Positions 1 to 5,467 of a stretch of 16,422 bases of DNA are shown here, in pieces. The notes under the pieces were generated by a model, which worked only from the letters and a program-made list of their open reading frames with translations, did no database searches and was not told the origin of the DNA. The stretch is from the NCBI GenBank assembly GCA_045595705.1, contig JAZOBA010000115.1:1-16422 (forward strand), read 5' to 3'. Source of the stretch: JAJPXI01 sp045595705. Lineage in GTDB: Bacteria > Bacillota > Clostridia > Oscillospirales > Oscillospiraceae. The translations under genes and the position numbers were made by a program. Every line of letters begins with the position of its first letter. The stretch's first letter is position 1.

Positions 1-22
1 CTAGGAGTTTTTTTGACTCCCT
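1..22. other. Window edge, noncoding AT-rich stretch
   Basis: Short sequence left of the duplicated gdhA tail. It holds a T7 run between GGAGT and ACTCC, which could form a weak 5-bp hairpin. Nothing else is recognisable, and the window ends before its context can be judged. Confidence 0.4.
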
Positions 23-109
23 AAAAGGACTCCACGGCAACCCGTGCAGTCCTTGGTATGTACGAAACCTTTTTCTTAGTAAGCCACACCCTGCCACATC
101 ATGGCTTCG
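23..109 (-). repeat. Second copy of the gdhA 3' end and terminator
   Basis: This 87-bp stretch matches 262-348 at 84 of 87 positions, at a constant offset of 239 bp. On the minus strand it contains the codons EAMMWQGVAY plus a TAA stop, then the post-stop spacer and a terminator-like hairpin (arms 25-37 and 42-54 with one C-C mismatch, then TTTT on the minus strand). All three differences from the gdhA copy lie in the hairpin loop or right arm (41, 47, 49). The rest of gdhA is absent upstream, so this is a detached tail rather than a second gene. Confidence 0.85.
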
Positions 110-246
110 CCAGCCCCACACAGCAAGCTGCGTGGGGACCCCATCCAATTTGACTTCCTCGGGCGAAATGAATCCGCCCTGCGGAAATCCTCCGCAATGC
201 TTCGGATTTACGGCGCTTACCGCGCCGCCCCGCACCGCGGGGCCCC
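110..246. repeat. GC-rich hairpin-dense segment between the two gdhA tails
   Basis: This noncoding segment separates the two gdhA-tail copies. It contains several hairpins: CCCCAC-a-CAGC / GCTG-c-GTGGGG near 114-138, GGCGC / GCGCC, and GCCCCGC / GCGGGGC near 226-243. Reading frames stay open on both strands across it, and one minus-strand frame runs into the first copy with no stop to the window edge. That frame has no start with a ribosome binding site and I recognise no domain. It looks like a unit of a dispersed intergenic repeat, but this needs a genome-wide search. Confidence 0.45.
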
Positions 247-355
247 AAGTAGCCGAAGCCAAAAAGGACTCCACGGCAAGCCGTGGACTCCTTGGTATGT
301 ACGAAACCTTTTTCTTAGTAAGCCACACCCTGCCACATCATGGCTTCGGCTACTT
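247..355. repeat. 15-bp inverted repeat bracketing the gdhA stop and terminator
   Basis: AAGTAGCCGAAGCCA at 247-261 is the exact reverse complement of 341-355, which lies inside the last codons of gdhA (K-V-A-E-A region). The arms enclose 79 bp holding the stop codon and the terminator hairpin. The left arm abuts the terminator's A/T run, so it would be transcribed only if RNA polymerase reads through. Confidence 0.85.
261..293 (-). terminator. gdhA terminator
   Basis: Imperfect hairpin: arms 264-277 and 280-293, AA loop, one C-C mismatch at 269/288. On the minus strand it is followed by TTTTT (complement of 261-265). It lies about 20 nt after the gdhA stop. Confidence 0.8.
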
Positions 356-1667
356 TGATGAAGCCGGCGATGTTGGCACCGGCCACCAGATTGCCTTCCA
401 TGCCGAAGTCGGCGGCGGCCTTGGCGGCGTTGGCATAAATGTTCTTCATAATGCCGTGGAGCTTTTCGTCCACTTCCTCGAAGGTCCAGTTCATACGCAT
501 GGAGTTCTGGGTCATCTCCAGACCGGAGGTGGCTACCCCGCCGGCGTTGGCAGCCTTGGCGGGGCCAAAGGGGATGCCGGCAGCCTGGAACGCGGCAACC
601 GCATCGGGGGTGGAGGGCATGTTGGCACCCTCGGCCACGTACTTGACACCGTTGGCGATCAAAGCGGCGGCAGACTCGCCGTCCAGTTCGTTCTGGGTGG
701 CGCAAGGCAGAGCGATGTCACAGGGGACCGTCCAGATGCCCTTGCAGCCTTCCACATAAGTAGCGGAGGGGACATAGTCCAGATAGGTCTTGATGCGGGC
801 ACGCTTGACTTCCTTGATCTGCTTGATGACCTTGTAGTCAATGCCGTTGGGATCGTAAATATAGCCGTTGGAGTCACACATGGCGACCACCTTGCCGCCC
901 AACTGGGTGGCTTTCTGGTTGGCATAGGTAGCCACGTTACCGGAACCCGAGATAACCACCGTCTTGCCCTCGAAGGTATCGCCGTTGGCCAACAGCATCT
1001 CGTTGGTGAAGTAGCACAGACCGTAACCGGTGGCCTCGGTACGGGCCAACGATCCGCCTGCACCCACCTTTTTTCCGGTCAGCACGCCGCCGTCATACAC
1101 ATTACGCAGACGGACATACTGGCCGTACATATACCCGATTTCGCGGGCACCCACGCCGATATCGCCGGCGGGCACGTCGGTGTTGGCGCCGATGTGGCGC
1201 TGCAGTTCGGTCATAAAGGCCTGACAGAAGCGCATGATCTCATTGTCGCTCTTGCCCTTGGGATCAAAGTCAGCGCCGCCCTTGCCGCCGCCCATGGGCA
1301 GACCGGTCAGGGAGTTTTTGAACAGCTGCTCAAAACCGAGGAACTTCATAATGGACAGGTTGACCGAGGGGTGGAAACGGCAGCCGCCCTTGTAGGGGCC
1401 GATGGCAGAATTGTACTGCACGCGGTAGCCGCGGTTGACCTGCACCTTGCCGGCATCGTCCACCCAGGACACGCGGAACATGATGACACGCTCGGGCTCC
1501 ACAATGCGGCTCATAACACCCTTTTCGATCAACTCAGGGCGCTGCTCCACCACGGGCTCCAGAGACTCCAGCACTTCCCGCACGGCCTGCAGGTATTCCT
1601 TCTCATGACCGTTGCGGACAACCAGATCCGAATAAATGGCAATCAGTTTTTCATTCTTCAGAGACAT
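315..1667 (-). CDS. gdhA: NADP-specific glutamate dehydrogenase
   Basis: A 450-residue cytoplasmic enzyme, the usual length of the hexameric bacterial GDH family. It catalyses the reversible reductive amination of 2-oxoglutarate with ammonium, giving glutamate, and so joins nitrogen assimilation to carbon metabolism. Visible motifs are the substrate region GPYKGGCRFHP (about residues 90-100), the catalytic-lysine stretch LPMGGGKGGADFDPKG (about 123-138), D169 in PAGDIGVG, and the Rossmann glycine motif ISGSGNVA (about 239-246). NADP preference is inferred from family resemblance, not from a decisive residue. The start is set by AAAGGAG eight bases upstream of ATG. A near-consensus promoter lies about 50 bp upstream. 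The C-terminus IKVAEAMMWQGVAY is normal for the family, so the tail here is the native one and the copy at 23-109 is the duplicate. Confidence 0.97.
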   Translation of the reverse strand: MSLKNEKLIAIYSDLVVRNGHEKEYLQAVREVLESLEPVVEQRPELIEKGVMSRIVEPERVIMFRVSWVDDAGKVQVNRGYRVQYNSAIGPYKGGCRFHPSVNLSIMKFLGFEQLFKNSLTGLPMGGGKGGADFDPKGKSDNEIMRFCQAFMTELQRHIGANTDVPAGDIGVGAREIGYMYGQYVRLRNVYDGGVLTGKKVGAGGSLARTEATGYGLCYFTNEMLLANGDTFEGKTVVISGSGNVATYANQKATQLGGKVVAMCDSNGYIYDPNGIDYKVIKQIKEVKRARIKTYLDYVPSATYVEGCKGIWTVPCDIALPCATQNELDGESAAALIANGVKYVAEGANMPSTPDAVAAFQAAGIPFGPAKAANAGGVATSGLEMTQNSMRMNWTFEEVDEKLHGIMKNIYANAAKAAADFGMEGNLVAGANIAGFIKVAEAMMWQGVAY

Positions 1668-1710
1668 ATCAAAAACTCCTTTGCGGGTTATTTGCTCATT
1701 GTATTTTCAT

Positions 1711-1739
1711 ATTATACGGTTTCACCCATAAAAATGCAA
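1711..1739 (-). promoter_or_regulatory. gdhA promoter
   Basis: Minus strand: -35 TTGCAT (1734-1739), 17-bp spacer, -10 TATAAT (1711-1716). The start of transcription should fall near 1704, giving a leader of about 37 nt with an AAAGGAG site. Confidence 0.85.
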
Positions 1740-1778
1740 GTTATTTTTTTCGAGTTGCATATCACGGCGGTTTTTACG

Positions 1779-1806
1779 AAAAAAGGGCGGCCAAATGGCC
1801 GCCCTT
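1779..1806 (-). terminator. cdd terminator
   Basis: A perfect 10-bp stem AAGGGCGGCC / GGCCGCCCTT (1783-1792 and 1797-1806) with a 4-nt loop, followed on the minus strand by TTTTTT. It lies 19 bp past the cdd stop and insulates gdhA from the upstream operon. Confidence 0.92.
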
Positions 1807-1825
1807 GGTTGTTGAAGTTGCAAAA

Positions 1826-2221
1826 TCAGTCTAAATAGCGGGGTCCAAACCCGTGGGGAAGCAAATCAGACAGTTTGACGCGCTCAATCACACGGTCCTG
1901 TCCGGTCACCAGCAGTTCCAGTTCGGGACAGAACTCATACAGCATCTGCCGGCAGGGACCGCAGGGCCAGCAGGGCTGCTCACTGTTGCCCACAACAGCC
2001 ATTTTCACCCAGTCATCCCGGTGTCCCTCGCTGACCGCCTTGAGAAGAGCGGTGCGCTCGGCACAGACGGTGGAGCCGTAAGCGGCATTTTCCACGTTGC
2101 AGCCGGTGAAGACGCTGCCGTCGCTGCAGAGCAGTGCGGCACCCACCGGGAATTTGGAATAGGGTACATAGGAACGCTCCAGCATGGCAACAGCCAGATC
2201 CACCAATTCACGATCGGTCAT
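1826..2221 (-). CDS. cdd: Cytidine deaminase
   Basis: A 131-residue zinc enzyme, typical of the small tetrameric cytidine deaminases. It converts cytidine and deoxycytidine to uridine and deoxyuridine in pyrimidine salvage, in the cytoplasm. Signature residues are visible: substrate loop N42-V-E44 in GCNVENAAYGS, zinc ligand and catalytic glutamate C53-A-E55, and the second zinc pair P-C87-G-P-C90. The open frame could begin 16 codons earlier at 2269, inside the upstream gene. The ATG at 2221 is preferred because MTDRELVDLA is the family-like N-terminus and AAGGAGA lies directly upstream. That site overlaps the stop of the deacetylase gene, a 10-bp gap, so the two are almost certainly co-transcribed and translationally coupled. 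I see no separate promoter. A strong terminator follows. Confidence 0.96.
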   Translation of the reverse strand: MTDRELVDLAVAMLERSYVPYSKFPVGAALLCSDGSVFTGCNVENAAYGSTVCAERTALLKAVSEGHRDDWVKMAVVGNSEQPCWPCGPCRQMLYEFCPELELLVTGQDRVIERVKLSDLLPHGFGPRYLD

Positions 2222-2231
2222 GGCCTTCTCC

Positions 2232-3530
2232 TTATTCACCGAAATCATAGCCCAGATCGGGGCGCACACTCAGATCAATGATGTCCTTGGAGTCGTAGAA
2301 TTTCAGGTAGCGGTCACGGGACCAGCGCAAAGTGGTTCCGTCGGGATGCATGCGGTCGCAGATAACGGCTGAAATGTCCTTCTTGACAAAGGAGAAGGGT
2401 TCGATACCCACGCTGGCAAACACGCGGAAACCGACCGACTGCAGATACTGGAAGGACTCACCGGTCTTGGTCCAGTCATTGCCGTCGGGACGGCTGCCGT
2501 AGGGGTACAGAATGACCGTGGTGGGACCAACCAGACTGCCCACCTCATCCAGCCAGCGCTGGGTATCATCCTGCACTTTGGCCAGACTGCGGCTTTCCAG
2601 ACGGATGTGGCCCCAGGTGTGGGAGGCAAAGGTCCAGCCGGTTTCCTTCAGCTTCTCGATGATGGGCTTGACCGCCTCAATTTCCTTCTGGCGGTTGGCC
2701 TCAAAGGCGGCCAGCTCGGTGGGATCGGTGACATCGCGGTCGGTCTGGGTGCGGTAACCCAAAATGCCCTCGTAACCGGTCAGACCCATGACCGCCTTGG
2801 CACCGTTCAGCGAGAAGTCGGGGTGATCCAGCACAAACTTGTCCAGCAGGGTGATGGCGTCCAGATCCTGCGTCAGGAAGGTCTCCTTGGTGTAGGGATC
2901 GGTGCATTCGGCCCAGATCTGTCCGTCGTCACCGATGAGCAGCTTGGAGGTAAAGCCCTGTTCCAGCATGTACTGATAGTAGTTGACATCATCAAAGGAG
3001 ATGATCAGGGGCTTTTTGCCCTCAGGCAGCTGCAGAGTATTACGCACCATGCGGGTGGTGCCATCGACGGTCACTTCGCTCCAAACGTCTTCAATGCGCA
3101 CCAGAATGTATCCGTTATCGTACAGAGCCTGCAGGATCTTGTTGTACTCGTCCACGGTGACCATCCAGTCATCCAGACCTTCCCGCTGCGACTGAGGGAT
3201 TTTGCAATCCTTGAAAGCCCATGTGGGATAGGCGATGATGGGGTGGAAGAAAATGTGGTCCACCGGCTTATTGGGACCCCATGCCTGAGTCAGCTGACTC
3301 TCCGACCAATAGTTGCGCACCGTTTCATAGAGATTGGGCACAAGGACGGGTGCGGGGGTGGGGGTGGGAGTTACTTCGGGCGTGGGGGCGGGGGTCACAA
3401 CAGGGGTAACTACCTCATCGGGATCCACCTTGTCATTGCCGTCAGCCTTTCCGGGCTCCTTTTCGCCGCAGGCGGTCAGAGCAAACACCATGGCCAGACA
3501 CAAAAACAAAGCAAGCAAACGTTTACGCAT
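2232..3530 (-). CDS. Polysaccharide deacetylase family lipoprotein
   Basis: A 432-residue exported protein. The N-terminus MRKRLLALFLCLAMVFALTAC is a lipoprotein signal peptide with lipobox LTAC (Cys21), so the mature protein should be anchored to the outer face of the membrane. A Pro/Thr-rich linker (about residues 42-65) precedes a NodB-like carbohydrate esterase domain. Motif 1 appears as ISFDDVNYY (D180, D181), the metal histidines as SHTWGH (H304, H308), motif 3 as LYPYG (341-345), and a late histidine at RMHPDG (395). The usual DDG is DDV here. The family removes N- or O-acetyl groups from cell-surface polysaccharides; the substrate cannot be told. The ATG at 3530 is chosen over an upstream in-frame codon because GGAGGAA precedes it and the signal peptide starts there. 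It is the first gene of an operon with cdd. Confidence 0.9.
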   Translation of the reverse strand: MRKRLLALFLCLAMVFALTACGEKEPGKADGNDKVDPDEVVTPVVTPAPTPEVTPTPTPAPVLVPNLYETVRNYWSESQLTQAWGPNKPVDHIFFHPIIAYPTWAFKDCKIPQSQREGLDDWMVTVDEYNKILQALYDNGYILVRIEDVWSEVTVDGTTRMVRNTLQLPEGKKPLIISFDDVNYYQYMLEQGFTSKLLIGDDGQIWAECTDPYTKETFLTQDLDAITLLDKFVLDHPDFSLNGAKAVMGLTGYEGILGYRTQTDRDVTDPTELAAFEANRQKEIEAVKPIIEKLKETGWTFASHTWGHIRLESRSLAKVQDDTQRWLDEVGSLVGPTTVILYPYGSRPDGNDWTKTGESFQYLQSVGFRVFASVGIEPFSFVKKDISAVICDRMHPDGTTLRWSRDRYLKFYDSKDIIDLSVRPDLGYDFGE

Positions 3531-3567
3531 AACGGATTCCTCCAGTCTTTCTGTTTCTATATTTTGT

Positions 3568-3596
3568 ATTATAACCTGTAATCTATCGGTACACAA
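3568..3596 (-). promoter_or_regulatory. Promoter of the deacetylase-cdd operon
   Basis: Minus strand: -35 TTGTGT (3591-3596), 17-bp spacer, perfect -10 TATAAT (3568-3573). Transcription should begin near 3561, about 30 nt before the start codon. Confidence 0.8.
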
Positions 3597-3636
3597 CCAC
3601 AAAATAATATCAAATTGCTTACAAATTCTTAAAAAT

Positions 3637-4146
3637 TTATGAAAAATCCGTAACCCGTTCCGGAACCCGATGAACCAGCAGCGCGGACACCAGTCCGGTA
3701 ACTGCTCCGGTCACCACCGAACAGAGCAAAAGAGCCGGCAAATAGACCACAGGCGCGGGCGATGTCAGCACCGCCATGGCCGCCAGAATCTGACCCACAT
3801 GATGGGCGGCTGCCCCTGCCATACTGACCCCCACAAGGGACAGACCGGGACAGCGCAGCAACAGCGCCATAACCGCCAGAGCCAGCATTCCTCCCGTCAG
3901 AGAAAAAACCAGCGCGGTCAGATTGCCGCCTCCGATGGCTCCCAGCAGACAGCGGGCCACCAGAATCAGCAAAGCCTCCCGGCCCGACAGGCGGCAAAGG
4001 GCAAAGACGGTCACCAGATTGGCAAGTCCCAGCCGCAGGCCGGGCAATGGAACCAAAACGGTCAGCGCCAGCCAGCGCTCCGCCATGGACAGAGCCAGCG
4101 CCAGCGCGGTCAGTACCGCACATCGGGCCAGACGATCCAATTTCAT
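3637..4146 (-). CDS. Gx transporter family membrane protein
   Basis: A 169-residue integral membrane protein with about five hydrophobic segments. It matches the Gx transporter family, once called heptaprenyl diphosphate synthase component I (Hpre_diP_synt_I). The diagnostic stretch is PGLRLGLANLVTVFAL, where the family usually has PG-x-K/R-LGLAN. The biochemical role is not settled; members resemble small-molecule transporter S-components and often sit beside NusG domain II proteins, as here. Two starts are possible. The ATG at 4146 is preferred over 4158 because AAAGGATGGTGAT lies at a usable distance, while for 4158 the purine run touches the start codon. It has its own promoter in the 78-bp gap after the NusG II gene. 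No clear terminator follows; the sequence after the stop is merely AT-rich. Confidence 0.85.
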   Translation of the reverse strand: MKLDRLARCAVLTALALALSMAERWLALTVLVPLPGLRLGLANLVTVFALCRLSGREALLILVARCLLGAIGGGNLTALVFSLTGGMLALAVMALLLRCPGLSLVGVSMAGAAAHHVGQILAAMAVLTSPAPVVYLPALLLCSVVTGAVTGLVSALLVHRVPERVTDFS

Positions 4147-4171
4147 GCCAATCACCATCCTTTTTTCACAG

Positions 4172-4199
4172 ATTATAGGGTTTTTCAGAATTTTTTCAA
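4172..4199 (-). promoter_or_regulatory. Promoter of the Gx transporter gene
   Basis: Minus strand: -35 TTGAAA (4194-4199), 16-bp spacer, -10 TATAAT (4172-4177). The -35 overlaps a weak AT-rich inverted repeat (TTCAA / TTGAA) that could also attenuate transcription arriving from the NusG II gene. Confidence 0.7.
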
Positions 4200-4224
4200 A
4201 AAACTTGAAGAATTTGGGAACAAA

Positions 4225-4614
4225 TCATCCGGTCATGGCGTCATAAGAGGGTGTACCCCCCTGCAAGGTGATCACCATACGGTTGGGCAGACAAATGATC
4301 TGCTGCCCCGCCTTGGAAATCAGCCCCGTATGGCGGCAGTCTTCGCCGGGACAGGACGCCTCCACCACCCGGACCCCCCGGTCAGACACTTCCAGTGTCA
4401 GCGGATATTCCCCTTCCACCTCGTATCGGATCGGTTCGGCCGCGTGCGCCAAGGTGCAGGACCACACTGTGCTCCCATTCACCGTCACAAGGGCGGTCAG
4501 TCCGTCCCCGCGGGTTTTCGGCAAGGCAAGCAGACTGCACAGGGCCGCAGCCACAATGATCAGGGCCACCAGTGCATCGCCCCAGACCGGTTTTCGGTTT
4601 TTTGTCGCCTTCAT
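4225..4614 (-). CDS. NusG domain II-containing protein
   Basis: A 129-residue membrane-anchored protein. One N-terminal TM helix (about residues 12-31) is followed by an extracytoplasmic NusG_II domain. The family signature is clear: SCPGEDCRHTG (about 87-97), then GQQIICLPNRMVI (about 103-115), giving cysteines C88, C93 and C108. The domain shares only its fold with the insert domain of transcription factor NusG; there is no NGN or KOW domain, so it is not NusG. Its function is unknown. In Clostridia it commonly neighbours a Gx transporter gene and flavin-related membrane proteins; only the Gx gene is present here. The start is fixed by AGGGGAGG upstream of ATG. A good promoter lies about 45 bp upstream, divergent from the next gene. 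Confidence 0.88.
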   Translation of the reverse strand: MKATKNRKPVWGDALVALIIVAAALCSLLALPKTRGDGLTALVTVNGSTVWSCTLAHAAEPIRYEVEGEYPLTLEVSDRGVRVVEASCPGEDCRHTGLISKAGQQIICLPNRMVITLQGGTPSYDAMTG

Positions 4615-4657
4615 TGTGACCCTCCCCTCTGTAAACTGCTAATCGTTCTCTTTACAG

Positions 4658-4686
4658 AGCATATCACAGTCCGACCGATTTATCAA
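4658..4686 (-). promoter_or_regulatory. Promoter of the NusG II gene
   Basis: Minus strand: -35 TTGATA (4681-4686), 17-bp spacer, TGA-extended -10 TATGCT (4658-4663). Its -35 is only 17 bp from the -35 of the divergent promoter at 4704-4732, so the two could compete or share a regulator. Confidence 0.7.
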
Positions 4687-4703
4687 ATCCCACCCATTTT
4701 ATA

Positions 4704-4732
4704 TTGCCTTTCTCAACAAATTGTGGTATACT
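4704..4732 (+). promoter_or_regulatory. Promoter of the six-TM membrane protein gene
   Basis: Plus strand: -35 TTGCCT (4704-4709), 17-bp spacer, extended -10 TGG-TATACT (4724-4732). Transcription should start near 4739, about 43 nt before the ATG. Confidence 0.8.
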
Positions 4733-4781
4733 ACCCATAATTGCTGTGGCTTTTTGTCTGCAGCGTTCCGGAGGTTGACGT

Positions 4782-5381
4782 ATGAGCAACAACATGAAAA
4801 CCATCAAGGCCCAGCAACAGGCCAAACGGCAGCAGGAAGACGCTGCCCTGGTCCGGATCCTCCTGTGGTTCGGCGGCGCTGTTGTGGTGGAGTTTGCCCT
4901 TTTGATGATTGCCCGCCTTGCACCCAGTTCCGACCTGCTTCAAGCCCTGACCGTTTTGGTCCCCGCCGTGGCTGTTCTGGCTGTCATCTATTATCTGTTC
5001 CAGCGTGACTTTTTCTGCATCGCAGTGATCTCGGCCTGCGGCATTCTCTGCCTGCAGATGTACCGCAAACTGTTTTACGTCCATCACACCATGCTGATCG
5101 CCGGATTTGTTCTGGCCTTTGTGCTTCTGGCTGCCGCCGCGGTCATGCTTGTCCTGATGCAAAAGGAAAAACTCCAGCTGCCCGGCGCGCTGGACCGTGT
5201 GGCCCATGCCCTGCTGCCCAAAGAGTCCAACTATCTCCTGCTGTACGTCACCTGCGCTCTGGTGGCCGTGCTGCTGGCACTGGCTCTCATTCTGGGCGGC
5301 ACTACCGCTTACTATCTGATGTTCGTTGTGGTGGGCTGGCTGTTTATCATGGCAGTCTACTACGTGGTCAAGCTGATGTAA
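4782..5381 (+). CDS. Unknown six-TM membrane protein
   Basis: A 199-residue protein that I cannot assign to a family. It has a short, polar, Gln/Lys-rich cytoplasmic N-terminus (residues 1-21). Six predicted membrane helices follow at about 22-46, 53-73, 77-92, 103-126, 149-171 and 174-197, with a basic loop after helix 3 (MYRK) and an amphipathic segment between helices 4 and 5 (about 127-147). No catalytic or metal-binding motif stands out; the pair HH at 101-102 is the only cluster of polar residues near a membrane edge. The start is well set by GGAGGT nine bases upstream. It has its own promoter and terminator, so it is a single-gene transcript. The gene is real by these signals and by its neighbour-like codon use; its function is open. 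Confidence 0.85.
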   Translation: MSNNMKTIKAQQQAKRQQEDAALVRILLWFGGAVVVEFALLMIARLAPSSDLLQALTVLVPAVAVLAVIYYLFQRDFFCIAVISACGILCLQMYRKLFYVHHTMLIAGFVLAFVLLAAAAVMLVLMQKEKLQLPGALDRVAHALLPKESNYLLLYVTCALVAVLLALALILGGTTAYYLMFVVVGWLFIMAVYYVVKLM

Positions 5382-5392
5382 TCCCAACATTC

Positions 5393-5422
5393 AAACGCAC
5401 CCGATTGCCGGGTGCGTTTTTT
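5393..5422 (+). terminator. Terminator of the membrane protein gene
   Basis: A perfect 11-bp stem AAACGCACCCG / CGGGTGCGTTT (5393-5403 and 5409-5419) with a 5-nt loop, ending in TTTTTT. Confidence 0.93.
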
Positions 5423-5447
5423 GTTGCCCGAATCCATTCCTTATGAT
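5421..5447 (+). promoter_or_regulatory. Possible weak promoter of the oxidoreductase gene
   Basis: TTGTTG (5421-5426), 15-bp spacer, TATGAT (5442-5447). The spacing is short and the match is modest. A promoter is expected here because a strong terminator precedes and the gene starts at 5468. Confidence 0.3.
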
Positions 5448-5467
5448 AAACTGGTCATGGTGATGAT

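Noticed and set aside
101..358. An 85-codon plus-strand ORF across the duplicated gdhA tails
   Set aside because: It lies on the repeat and overlaps the gdhA end and terminator, and there is no ribosome binding site. It is more likely a spurious frame of the repeat than a gene.
132..1838. A 568-codon plus-strand open frame opposite gdhA
   Set aside because: It is the shadow of gdhA codon bias on the other strand. It has no ribosome binding site, runs across the gdhA promoter and has no domain. The same holds for long frames opposite the deacetylase (2607-3581), ftsZ (8208-9659), murA (9620-11428, 11034-12746), ftsW and mraY.
4225..4614. Transcription factor NusG
   Set aside because: There is no NGN or KOW domain. 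A TM helix and the CPGEDC signature show a NusG domain II membrane protein.
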